Below, piece by piece: positions 12,190 to 24,400 of a stretch of 64,000 nucleotides of DNA (positions are counted from its first letter, which is position 1; every line of letters starts with the position of its first letter). This DNA comes from Larix kaempferi (taxonomy: Eukaryota > Streptophyta > Pinopsida > Pinales > Pinaceae). The notes under the pieces were generated by a model. It did not search any database. It was not told where the DNA came from and saw only the letters and a list, made by a program, of their open reading frames with translations. A program made the translations under genes and the position numbers. The stretch covers positions 37,153,501 to 37,217,500 of the forward strand of contig BSBM01000106.1 in NCBI GenBank assembly GCA_027924585.1, in the 5' to 3' direction.

Positions 12190-12700
12190 TCAAATGACAG
12201 ATGTTTGTCTAAAATTGTGACCAATTGCAGCATAGAACTTCTGTGGCATCCTCCAATTTTTTATTATATTTTTGTAAACCCACACCTGTTAAAGCAAAGG
12301 AGAATTAATATGCTTAAATTAGTGTCATCATCATACTTAACCAGCTTCCAAATTCATCTTATGTAATAAATGGGTCGTTTTTCACCGTCAATGAAAGAAC
12401 AACATCCTACACTGTTGGGTTGTGATTTCAATTTGGACTCGAAGATGTCTTTCTTGATTTTCAATGGATGGTTTGGGAGAATAGTGCAAACTTCCAAAGT
12501 TACATCTCCGTAAAGAGTTTCCTCGCTGCGACCATCTGCAATAGGAAAACAAACATTTTTTCACTAAATAAATTACATTTAAACATCCATCGGAACCTGC
12601 AATTACTAACCAAACATTCATAAAGAAAGTAAAAATTTTCAATAATGCTTACATAGCTCGATTATGGGACTAATCCAACTTATCCAGCCCAATCCGAGGA
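12190..12700 (-). other. Possible minus-strand exon pair, unidentified
   Basis: On the minus strand a splice-acceptor-like 'cctattgcag' at 12536-12545 precedes an open frame, 12535-12355, that reads like real protein ('TLEVCTILPNHPLKIKKDIF' is one stretch) and ends at TGA. A second acceptor-like site ('ctttaacag', about 12287-12295) precedes another short open stretch with 'NWRMPQKFYAAIGHNF'. The phase is compatible with an upstream piece that ends before a GTAAGC donor near 12652. I recognise no family. It may be a gene remnant, a repeat or chance. Confidence 0.2.
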
Positions 12701-13840
12701 GATATGAAAATAAGAGCAAAACCAAATTTAACTTAAAATTGGACTTCCATTTGTTCATGTCCATCATCGTAAAGTGCCCTAATCCTCATTTTTTGGAAGA
12801 ATCGCGAGTTATTTGCATTATGATTCGAATATTTCAGTTATATCTTAAAGGTTTACAAAAGGGGTTCCACTTATGAATGTGTAGAAGGCAATAAATTCAA
12901 GCAAAGGTGTGCTTGCATGTTACTTAGATGTTAGAAATTTCAAATAGAAAATCATTTTTGATTTCATGGAATGTGCTAAGTAGATAAGTCCATGTAAGAC
13001 GTTAACTGGATAACTGTGAGGAGAGATGTGCATTGACATCAGTGAAGGACATGTGCTTGAAGTAACTGTGAATTTGCTACCAAAACAATACATTCACCAT
13101 AGATATGGATTAAGCAACTAATTCCCACAAGTTTTAGACAGGGATACCATAGTTGCATATCAACTCTAATAAAATTGACGTGTTATGGTGTAGATCAGCT
13201 CTGCATAAAGCTTATCCCAAATTAGATTTATGCTCTAGTGTCTCAATCTAAATAACAGAGAATTAGCTGCATTGCAACTTTTGCTCCTATTAAATATATA
13301 AAAAACCAAAAATAAAATATTTTATTTTTAACTTTTATTACTTTGTAAAAATTAATTATTAATTTTTATTACTTTATAAAAATTAATTATTTTTTAAAAT
13401 AAAATGATTTATAATTAACTTAAATTCCAAAATTTTATATTCATTAAAAATTTGAAAATTAAATGAATATAAAACCTATAAACAACTTCTAATATTCGAG
13501 AAGAGTAACTTTTTTTTCAATTTAAAAAAACCTCTACTTTTATTTAAAAAGAATAAGACTAAAAGTATAAGAGTAATTATTAGACTAAAAGGGAAGGGGT
13601 TTGAAATAACACTCTATATTAAAGTATATTAATATATTTAAAATATATTACTAATAAAAAATAAGGAAGAAAAGATTTGGTCAAAATGTAATAGTTTAGC
13701 TATATCAATATTTTTAAACAAACATTTAAAAACTTTATAAAGGAAATATTAATTGTAGTTAATGTTTAATTTATTGAATTAGATATAATAAAAAGGAAAA
13801 ATGGAAAATAAATTTGTTCAAAAAGCTAGTAAATTTTATA
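12701..13840. other. AT-rich spacer; partly a copy of 780-965
   Basis: No gene is visible. Positions 13300-13500 resemble 780-965: same order of A/T-rich words, a shared 'tatattcattaaaaattt'-type core and a shared 'cctataaacaactt' end. This forms one link of the collinear duplication of the left part of the window. Confidence 0.5.
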
Positions 13841-14600
13841 TATTATTGAAAATGACACAGGGATACTTTCGTGGTGGGTATGTTATTAGAGAAACCAAAC
13901 CAACAACAAAACAATAGTTTATTTAGTGTAGTGGGTATGTTACTAGGGAAACCAAAGTAGCAACAAAACAATAGTTTATTTAGTGTAGTGGGTATGTTAC
14001 TAGGGAAACCAAACCAGCAACAAAACAATAGTTTATTTAGTGTGTCCCATAAATAGAGTAGCTTTATAAACTGTTGTCAAAAAACTTATACCTATTTGAT
14101 CTTTGCTAGATAGCATATCGAAGTATTTTTAAAGGAAACAAAACATAAAATAGAGAAAATCACCTAACCATCATCATAAATCATAACAGTGGGCACCTTG
14201 GACTCCTGGGAAGTCTTGCTGGGTTGGTCTTGAGAAGGAGGCTTGGTGAAGGCCATGCTTATGGTTGCCTTGGCAAGGAAATTGATCTTTGCTTCCAAAC
14301 TCATGACTACTTTGGTAATTAAGTGAAGCTTGGCATCCACTCTCCTGATATGTTCCTACGTCTCATCCATGTGTGACAACATCTCCATTTTCTCTTCGTT
14401 GTTGTCCATCATGGCTTTGCCCATGAGCACTTTCATGCAGCAGTATCAGGTAACTGTTAATTTGTGTATTTTTTCTTCCTGGTGCGAGAAGAACCCTTAT
14501 CAGTAACCAGGGTTCCATCTCCTCTTGAGTGTCTGCAACCCCCACAATCCTTACTCCACATGAACCCAATTCTCAGCTTCCTTAATGTCCCTCTAAACTG
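13841..14600 (-). mobile_element. Second copy of the unassigned minus-strand repeat (see 4747-5360)
   Basis: The minus strand carries fragments 'LEAKINFLAKATISMAF' (about 14240-14310) and 'NYCFVAGLVSLVTYP', matching the layout of 4747-5360. The latter part has been amplified into a 57-bp tandem repeat (13874-14041), which keeps a 19-codon frame open three times. Frameshifts and stops separate the pieces. Farther right, the minus-strand fragments up to about 15240 (for example 'GQYERLRNDSNAWRRIGAG') may belong to the same element. Confidence 0.4.
13874..14041. repeat. 57-bp tandem repeat, three copies
   Basis: Units begin 'gtgggtatgtta' at 13874, 13931 and 13988. They share a 'caacaaaacaatagtttat' segment and differ by a few substitutions. 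The period is a multiple of three. Confidence 0.85.
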
Positions 14601-16244
14601 AAGGTGAGACAAACCATTCAAAATTATCTTTGGCTTCCTAAATTTTCGTTTGCACTCACGACATGTGGGTATTCTGATGGTCAGTCATGGCTATGGGTGT
14701 TGCGTCTGCTCACCATGTCAATCGCACCCTCAATATTCTTGCTTCCTCGTTAACAACTTGTAGATCCTTGATTGGAGCCTCCCAGTACCCGCTCTCATCT
14801 GCAACAACAACTCCACCAACACAATCAAAAGTATGCCCGCATACAGGGTGCCAAAGACCTGAGCTCACCACCACAACTCGACCCAGACATCAATTAGGCC
14901 AAGTAATTTGGTCCTCCTCCAGTTATGCATCCCTTGTCTACTGTTGTCCATCATTACACAACATTGCAAATGGGCATCTGCATATCTGGCTATTAATCTT
15001 CCAGGTGGGGTAGTTGTCACCTCCTAACTGAGCTCGCCTGCACCTATCCTTCTCCACGCATTGCTATCATTCCTCAGCCTCTCGTACTGACCTAGCCTCA
15101 TGCTCTCATAAAGCTCCTTGTACTTGCCACAATTATCTCCTACCAAGCGTCCCATTCTCACTTGTGCGATCACCATGTGAGGGGTGGCCTAGGAGGTGTC
15201 CCACACCATGGTCTACACCCTCATCCGAGTAAGAATGGAAAGTAATATTATTAACTTAAGAAAATTAAATTAAGAATTTTTAAGACAAATAATTAATACA
15301 AGAAATTAATAAAATATGTAAAAATAAAATCCAAGGGTGGTGGGAATTGAAAAAGAAAAAATAAAATGATACAAGAAGAAGATAGATTAACATAAAAGAG
15401 AAATTAAAAGCGCAAATGATGCGAACTGGAAAAAAAAAGAAGAGAGGATAGCTGAAAAGAATTAAGTTCATATTCATCTTACTCGTTGAGTTATTAGGCT
15501 GCTTTTATAAATCAAGGGTTTCTCTAATGATATGATTTGAATAACGAGGCATTGATGCAAAGGTTTTGGTATGAACAAAACAACTATGCTCAAGAGTTGG
15601 TAGAATGGTGGCATATTTGTTAATGGGATTGTGATGGATATTGTGTATATTTTTTACTGAGTTTATTAAAATTTGATATATGTTATGAAAGTGAAAAATT
15701 GGATAAATTTAATTATCTAAAATATTAATTTAATAAAAATAAATAAATTAGAATAAATAAATTTATTAATTTAAATAATTTAAATTAGAATTAAAAATTT
15801 ATCTTAATTATATTATAGAATATACTATTTAATAGAAGTCCACAAAGAAGTTATCCATGTTTATGGGAGTGATTGCATTTTAACATCTATAAGAATTATA
15901 TTTAAAATTTTGCAGGTGGGTATATTTTATATTAATTTTAATTAAATTTCAAAACATATTTGGGATGTAATATTAAAATTTTTAATTATAATTGTCATGA
16001 TATTATGTTATAGGTTTTTTTTTCTTTTGAAAAAAAGCATATCATTAATATTTAAATTTTGAATCAAACAGTACAACGAAAAAATAGATATAGGTTTATA
16101 TATATATATATTCATGGGTTTTTTTTTTTAAAATTTTTTTATATTATAAAAAATTGTGATATAATTTGATTATTGAAAATATAATAATTTTTCCATTATT
16201 TATATTATTATTATTAAATAAAATTAAATATTTTTGATATGTTT
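14601..16244. other. Repeat-derived and AT-rich sequence; no gene
   Basis: The part to about 15240 holds broken minus-strand frames noted with the preceding element. Positions 15310-15640 resemble 1550-1830 ('gtgggaattgaaaa', 'gatttgaata', 'aacaaaacaa', 'gctcaag'). From 15640 the sequence is nearly pure A/T with no structure I can name. Confidence 0.45.
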
Positions 16245-16494
16245 TTATTTTAAGAATAATTTTTTTTTGTCATTTTTTTCTAGTTCATTCTGTTAAGGTG
16301 ATTTAGTTGGGAAGCAACACTCAAAAGCCCACTCAAGTCCCAACCCCATCTACTTTGGGGTGGAGACATCAAGTGAGACTCTTGCGAGACCCTTATATAT
16401 CAATGCATAGCCACCCTAGGATTTGACACATAGGTTACAACTCACAGCTCTCAATCACTTGAGGTAACCCATCAGGCTTATTTTAAGAATAATT
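16245..16494 (-). mobile_element. tRNA-derived SINE, minus strand, perfect 17-bp target-site duplication
   Basis: TTATTTTAAGAATAATT occurs at 16245-16261 and again at 16478-16494, bracketing a 216-bp insert. On the minus strand the insert starts with a tRNA-like head: 'CTCAAGTGATTGAGAGC' resembles a tRNA D-arm / A-box (CTCAGTGGTTAGAGC), and 'TGTCAAATCCTAGG' (plus-strand 16415-16428) resembles the T-arm / B-box. It ends in A-rich sequence (poly-T at the plus-strand left end). This is a diagnostic SINE layout. The body differs from the 4180-4390 SINE, so it is a separate family or subfamily. Confidence 0.8.
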
Positions 16495-16744
16495 ATTATG
16501 GAGTAATTTTATTTTAAAATGGTATATATATTTGAGTAATTTATCATATTTATTAGATGTTTATAGATGTTGGGGTGGACTAGTATCTATGATTTACGAG
16601 GATGAGACAAGTGTACTGTCCAGATTGATTTTATGGTAGTCTTTCCAAATTCTAAATAAACAATTATGAAGAAAGAATAACAACATTCCACCCAACCACT
16701 CCATCTACACTCAATTGACAAAATCTCTTCCAATTTAAAAAGCT

Positions 16745-17265
16745 TAGTGGTTAAACTATCTTGATACTTTGAAAACAAAATATTTCAAACTCCAAACGCA
16801 AAATTAAAACACTCCATTGACATAATCTCTTCAAATTTGGACATAATCTCTTCCAATTTAAAAAACTTAGTGGTTCAACTATCTTGATATTTTGAAAACA
16901 AAATATTTCAAACTCTAAACGCAAAATTAGAACATAAGTCCACAACGGGATTAACACATATCTCCATTGCCATTTTCCCGCCCCGCGGCTGAGGCTGAAC
17001 ATGCATTCCGCCCCCACAACATGTGCGGGGGCGTACCCAAATACGAGGCATTTCAAAGTTTGAATATTCCAAAACATTTCGCCCCTCGAGGCAGAACAAC
17101 ATGATGACAACAGTTAAATCCTTATCCAAACATCGAATCCCCCTACAATTTATGGTGTCAAACTTCTCTATGTTCGGCTTGTCGGTCCGGTGCATGTTAC
17201 ACGTGGTGAGTGCGGCGGCCGAGGTCTCTGTGCTCATTGCGTTCAGGCTCGAAAACTCGTAGTTG
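16745..17265 (+). pseudogene. Copy B: duplicated leader region of the MBD gene
   Basis: Positions 16745-17265 match copy A (2290-2710) closely, including the GC-rich 'cgcggc.gaggctgaacatg' patch and a 'ccaaaacatttcgcccctcg' patch. A donor-like GTGAGT at 17216 aligns with 2652 in copy A and 27701 in the MBD gene. The following short peptide reading 'HVVSAAAEVSVLIAF' aligns with 'PVVSGALKASVHIAF' in copy A and 'YVVSSASMASVIIAF' at the gene. The start-codon exon is missing. A local duplication at 16738-16930 repeats the 'gtggttaaactatcttgat' lead-in. It is a truncated 5' duplicate with no downstream exons. Confidence 0.55.
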
Positions 17266-17389
17266 TCAAATGGCCTTCAAAATAGAGACGAAGGAGATAC
17301 TCATTTTGATAGTAGTTTGGTAGGTTTTTCATAATTGGGTGAGCGTGGTTGTCTATACAAAACTTCAAATCCTAATTATCTGTTATAAA

Positions 17390-18410
17390 TTTAATTTAAC
17401 TGTTCAAAATTATACAACACAGCATTTAAATCTATTTTAAAATTAAGTTATCTTAATTTAAAAAACGTTAATTTAAAACATTATTGAATAAGCAAGCTGC
17501 CTAGAAATAAACAATTATATTTGATCCAACTGTTCAAAATCCCACAACAACATGATTAAATGCTGTGTACCCATGGTGAATGGTTATTGAACACCTTGAT
17601 TTAACTCCCCATGCCTTAACCTATTCTTATGGTTTTAGCTACCGCTGGTCACGTTTTGCATTTTTCTGTTGGCTTGATTGGTGTTACGTGTACAGTTGCG
17701 GTTAGTTTTGTTGTTCTGTTGATAATCGAGTGGAATATGTCACAACAAATCATTTGATATAATTCAATGGAGTTGTTTGGATGAGTTTTTTCATGGGAAT
17801 CAAGTGTTTTTATATTGTAAAATTTGAATTTAACTGTGTTATAATGACATTTTAATAGTAGAAATGGATTCAATACCATAAAAATTCATGAAACACCCAA
17901 AATTTTAGATGAAAATAATAACCAAAATTTATAAAAATTTATGTCAGATTTTTTGAAAATCTTATCAAAAAATTTCAAAATTTTCAGTTTGAAATAATAG
18001 AACTGGTAGACTATACTTAATCTAACTCTTAATTCAATTGATTCAACATAACATTTAAATTTAATTTAAAATTGAGCTAACTAAATTTAAAAAACCTTAA
18101 TTTAAAGCATTCAATAAACACCCATCATTTAATACTACTGCTGCCCAAAATAAACAGTTACATCTAATCCAACTGTTCAAAATCCTACGACAGCACCCTG
18201 CTGTGCTGTGCTGTGCTGCCGATGGTTAGTGGTTATTGAACACCTTGATTTAACTCTTCATGCCGTGCCTATTCTTATGGTTTTAGTTACGAGTGGTCAC
18301 GTTTTGCATTTTTCTCTTACGCCAGCCATGGTTTGATTGGTGCTACGTGTACATTTGCTGTTGGTTTTGTTGTTGTGTTCTGTTGATTAGTCGAGTAGAA
18401 TATGTGACGG
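17390..18410. repeat. Imperfect tandem duplication, about 640-bp period
   Basis: The segment 17390-17760 recurs diverged at 18030-18400. Shared blocks are 'ccaactgttcaaaatcc', 'gaacaccttgatttaactc', 'attcttatggttttag', 'ggtcacgttttgcatttttct' and 'gtcgagtagaatatgt' in the same order. Copy two contains a short CTGTG microsatellite (about 18194-18216). No coding sense is apparent. Confidence 0.75.
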
Positions 18411-21400
18411 TGCAGACCTGTCTTGAGAGGAAGGACACAGCAAAATTGTTCAGTGATAGTCAGAGATTCTAATTATATGCACCAAAGATTCCAAGCAAAG
18501 CACTTTATCACACTGAGTGGATTGAAGTTTGGCAGACAACTTTGTTTACTGTGGATTCATGGAATCCTTGTGACAATATTGATTACTTTCGAATCTGTAC
18601 TGTCTGAGTTTCTAGATAGATTTACCTAATAGTTTTTTTATTCCTTTTTTCTGAGCTCCGGTTGTGTGTAGGATAAAAGACAACCAAAATGCTTTGTTTT
18701 CTGGACGATTTTGGGATAAAAATCGGTTAAATTTCTTGTTGAAAATTGTTATTTTCACAATTTTGTAATTTTAGCAATTGGGATTGTTTCTTTTACACTA
18801 ATTGTCTAAATTTAAAACTACCCAGATAGTGGAAATTGCGATCTAAACATTCCAAATGATAATTTTATCCAAATTTACTTTACTGTATTCCGGTTAGCCC
18901 TTATACAACTCCCTAATTCTGGCTAGCCCTTATACAGCTCCCTTTGGTTGCACTAATTCCTTATACAACTCCCTTTGGTTGCACTAATTCTTTTCGAGTA
19001 CCGTGTGGCTTGTTGAACATCATTTTGCCTTGAAAGCAGGCAAGGATTTTAGTTTTTACGTCTTAGTTTTCCTGGGATTCTCTTTTTGACCTTATTTTTC
19101 CACCAATCCAAGATGTCTCATGGAGAGACGGCAAGTCTTAAGACCGCTGGTTTGTGTGATGTTGGTTGAATGCTTATAACATAATTTTGAAAATATTTTA
19201 GAGGTTATTTTTTAGTTTGTTTAAGTGATGTTTGTGGTGTATAGTTTTATTGTGTCGAGAGGGTCTATTTTTAAAGTTCTGGTGGAGGAGAAGTGTTCAT
19301 CTATTCCATCGAAAAAAATTAAAAAATGCATACATCAATGTGTTTTTAGTAGTGGTGAGTTGGATATATATTATAGTTTAGTGGTGAAAAGTTTGCAGAT
19401 TTAATTCCTCAAAATTCGAGTTAACTAAATTTCCACTAGCTATTAACAAGTCAAAAGTTATAGAAAAATGACACCTAACACTAAGAGAAACCACAACTTC
19501 AAAGTTCGTTCTACCATAACTATCGTGACCATAGTTTTTGTGCTAAGCATGACACAAAAAGACGATTTCACCCACCTTTGAAATTTGACTTTGACTTCTT
19601 TAAACATTAATAAATTAGTTAAACATTAACAAATTAGTTATGTATAGTGAAGTTTGGGGTTGTAGCATTTCTCGAGAGTCTTCGAAAAAGATAAGCAAAT
19701 TCAATTTTTTTTTATCATGTATAACCTCAAAAATTAAGAGCAATACACCTTATCATATATAACCTCAAAAATTAAGAGCAATGTATGTTTTTAATTTCTC
19801 TTTTTGCTTAATCATATTTTTGTTTTTATCTAAGTTTTCATTATTTATTTTTATAGTTAGGAAGGTTTGTAGCATCATAACCCATTTCTAGGCCTATATG
19901 CACCATTCTTTCTGGAAAATGTTTTTCTAACCAATCTTCTAAAAGAAATTTTAATTTATTTGGTTCCTAATCTAGAGTTTTAGACAAATAAATAATTTTT
20001 TAATAAAAAAGTTGAGTCTTAGGCCTTATATAAAGAGATTTATTCTCTAATTTTTTCTTATTTATGGGTTTTGAGAACTTTGGTTAAATATCCATAATAA
20101 AGCTTTGAAGAAAATATTAGAGACTATGAGGCATATATGTGTCATATATTTCTTAATTCAAGCTTCAAAAGGTAATGGTAACATTGTTCTTTCTTTACTT
20201 TTTTTTGAGTCATTAATAAGGTATTATAGAATGAAAATGATTGTAAGTTAATCTCTATTTTTTTCTCCCTTTTAACTATGCATGGAGAGAGTTATTATGC
20301 AATTCTAACTTCTTTGTGGATCCCTTACAAAATATAGAAAGAGAGAGCTTTTTCTTCCCTTTATGATATATTGCAAGCATCTTCATCAAGTAGGTTCGGA
20401 TTAGTTCAACTCATCAAGTAGGTTGGGATTAGTTCAAGTAGGTTGGGATTAGTTCAAGTAATTCGCTTCTTTCCATGATATTCAAGTAAGGCTAAGAATA
20501 GTTAGTCTTCTTTGACTCCTTGTTCAAAGTTTATTTGGCATGAGTCTTTTCCCTTCAACTATCAAAAACTGAAAAATCTCAAAAACCTTAATCTTTTGTT
20601 TGTTTGTTTTTGTTTTAATTAGAAATGTTGAAACTAATCCTAAAACTTTATTATAATTAGAATATATAAAAATAGAAAATAATGAAAAATTCGATATAAA
20701 TAAAAAATTAGTAGTTTAAATATTCAATGTTTTTTATCTTTTTCAAATATAGATTTGTTTTGTTTGGACTTTGCTTGAAAATCTTCAAAAAAAAATTTAA
20801 ATCACAAATATTTGTTTAGAGATTCAGACCAAAAACGACGACCGAAAATCCAAAACATAAACTACTCCTAAATATAAATATAATTATTTCTTTATTTATT
20901 ATATCTTGTAATTATTAATTATTTCTATCTTCTAACTATTGTCTTCTAACCTCTTTCGACCAAACCCTTCTCCACCTAAATTTTTATTAATTTTTTCTTT
21001 CATTCAATAATTTTTTACTATTCTCTTAATCAAAGGTGGAATTTCCACTTTAAATATTAATAATCATAATCTCATTTGATATTTGAAGACAACTCCTACA
21101 ATTTTATAAAATTTTTAAACATATATATTTATGCTTAAAATTTACCATACTTGTTCACTTATTTATTTAGTATTTATAATCTCATTTCATATTTTATTCA
21201 ATTTTTTCTAATAATAATAATATTTTTATTTTTATTTCTTTAATTCTTAATTTACCTTTAAATTTTTTAATTCTATCATTTTTTAATATATATTTTTTCT
21301 CTTCCAAAACTACCATGATATTTTTTCTCTTCCAAATCTATCCTTATATTTATATTTTATAAATAATCCTCCCTAAATTTCTCCTCAATCTTTTCTTCTC

Positions 21401-24400
21401 ATGATTACCTATTCATAATAATTGTATTGGTTTCGCTGGAAAATAATTGTATTGGTTATCTAAAACCTAACCGCCATTTACCCGTCGAGAATGTATTTAA
21501 AGGATAATTATTATTATTTTATTTTGAAACGTATATTGTTAAGTGTGAGATTTTGGTGTCTTCAATATTTAAAAATATTAAAATATATTTGTACCTAGAA
21601 CTTAGATTTGTTTTGTAAACCATGACCTTTTTGATGCGTAACAATATTAAGCTACAGGACAAAGAGAGACCCCTTTAACACATTAATTGGAAAACTAGAC
21701 TTTGTGAATAGGCATTAAGTAAAGCTAATGCTCCTTCTTAGAATCCGAATCTATGAGGATGTAGTCATACTCGATATTGGGTTGAGTGTCTTCAACTTGT
21801 TGGTCCTGTGATGCTTCTTCCATTATCATTGCCTTATTAGTTAGCCTCAATCAGAGCTTCATAAATTATTTTTTCTAGATAATCCAATTTATCTAGAGCT
21901 TTCATGTGTTAGTTTCTTTTCTTTTTAATTATATGTGGAATGAAATTTTGTTAAGACAATATATTACAACTATTTTAAATAATTTTATGTATGCTTTTTG
22001 ATAGACCTTACTTGATATTCACTAAAGCATCTCCTCATCCACTTCCTTCGTCGAAATCCTACCCTTGTTTTCCTAACTTTCTTCCCTAATTCCTGAACTT
22101 CTACCTTACTTCCTCATAAAACCTATTATGGTACCTATGAGTAACTTCCATAACTTCTTGCTTGGCCATGGTCATTTGCTAATACCTTGTCTTCTCAGAC
22201 ATATTTCTATAGGATTTGGCTCTAGCTCTCTTGGTAGAGCTACTCCCTTCTACTCCCTTCTCCTTCACTAGTTGCTTGCCATTCCTTTCCATGATTAAAG
22301 TTTCTTTCATAGATCATGTCCTAGCCTTAGGTGCCAACTAATTGTGGGGCATGGAAGAATAGAGAATTGAAATGATGGTTGTGAGAGCCTTCACCTAAAC
22401 TCTAATGCACTTTCTAGAGCATGAATGATGTAAGGCCTAGAATCTCCACACCAGAAAGGATAGATTAGACTTGTCATAACTTCAATTTGTGGTCCAAAGA
22501 TCCTCAGGGCTTTCACTGCTTCTCCTTAGGACAAGTTTAAACTCAACCCATTAATAACACATGTGAAATATAGAGCATATAGACATAGGTTAATAACCCG
22601 CTTAGCTTGCAATGATGCCATTTCATGGCCACCTCCATGTTCCTTCATCATTGATTTCCTACCTTTGGATAGGGTTGAGTGAATACTCACTTTAGTTGAT
22701 GAACAAACCTTAAGATTGGTAGAACAAAACACCATTAACCTCATTTCTTCCTTAATAATAACCTTCAATTCATAGTCACGAGATTGTGCCTCTACTTGTC
22801 CCATGGTGTGACATGCATTGTGGCTCAGCCCTCATGTTTAATATCAATAGGTAGCCTCCCGATAACCCCATTCGAAGGAAATCAAATAGGAATTTTGCTA
22901 AAAGTTATAATTCCATGTTATTTTTTACCATGGAACTTTGCCTTTAGAGGTTTTGGCCCAATTTAAAACCTAGAGAGTGGGAATTTAAAAAAAAATGAAT
23001 GAATTAGGGTAGAACTTCACCTAGTTGGAAAAATGGCCTCATGAAAAAGATTGGGTTTGTTTACATACTGGCATAGATCCATCTTAAATTCGGATCTATT
23101 AAGCACTAAGAGGGATCCAATTTCTTGATGTGTATTTTTTTTAATATCTTAAACTTAAGAAATTTGATCCATCTCTTGCTTGATAGATCCAGTTTAAGTT
23201 TTGATTTTTTAATTTTAGGCGGACATGGATTTTTTTATTTACTTTTCATAATTTTTTATTTTATGAGCCGGCATGAAATTTTTTAATTACTTTTAGTTTT
23301 TGTAATGTAACATTACGTTATGTTACTTTATGTGACAACATCTCCCCCATAATGGGTTGTAGAGCACCTCGCTCCTTTTTGTGCAATTAACTTACTTCCC
23401 TATTTATATGTCACAATTTCAATTTTTCTAAGGCTCTTTGGAATATTTTTAAAGCATCAATTGCGTGGAATATTTATTATTCAATTTATGAGTCATGATT
23501 TATCTCTTGATTTTGAATAGTCTATTTGATATTCATCATTATGTCATGTGAAACTCACATGAATGAAGATGTAAGATTGAAACTAACTAAATGAATTGCA
23601 TGATATCAATAATCATCTTAAAACTTATATATGCCCACCATAGTTTTTTGAAAATATCACTTATATTAATAATTCACAAGGTATAAATATTAAAAAAAAT
23701 AAAAAAAGTGATTCACTTTGTGCCATTCAATAATGCCTTTCTATACCAAAAACCCAAACACACTTTGCTTGTGCCAAATGACCTAGCTCGAAACTTGTTT
23801 TTTTTTATTAACTTGAGAACTCATGCCAGGCCCCCACTGATGAGACCATTTGGTGACGCTTTAAACCAGTCGGGGCCACCTTTAATGTTGGATGAAAGAA
23901 TGATTTACACATCAACAAATAAAACTATCATCAAAATCACACAAAACATTGAAGGGCAATACCCACTGTTCATGAAAAATCAAACTTGGACTTTCCTCGA
24001 TTCAGCCATAAAACCCACCATTGACAACGACTAAACTCAAAACTAGTTTAACCAATTTAACACCAATAAATTAAAAAAAATACTTTAACCAAAATCAACT
24101 CATAATCTACGAACAAAAACAATTTACCAACTAAACTCACTTTACTAAAAGGATTACAACAAAAACAATTTACCACCTAAACACACTTTACTAAAAAATG
24201 AAAATTCGGCCATTAAATATACTTGGTCAATAATATATTCTAATGAATATACTTTGGAAAAAAAAAAAAAAACAAGTACCGATTAGAAAAATAACAATTT
24301 TCATAAAAAAAAAATGTTAAAATATAGTAAATAACTTTCTAATTCAAATTTAAAAAAAAATAGTAAATACCATAATATAAAATACTATTTAAATACCCTC

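Noticed and set aside
13843-14028. 61-codon minus-strand frame with three 19-residue repeats
   Set aside because: It results from the 57-bp tandem repeat; the repeat-derived origin explains it without a gene.
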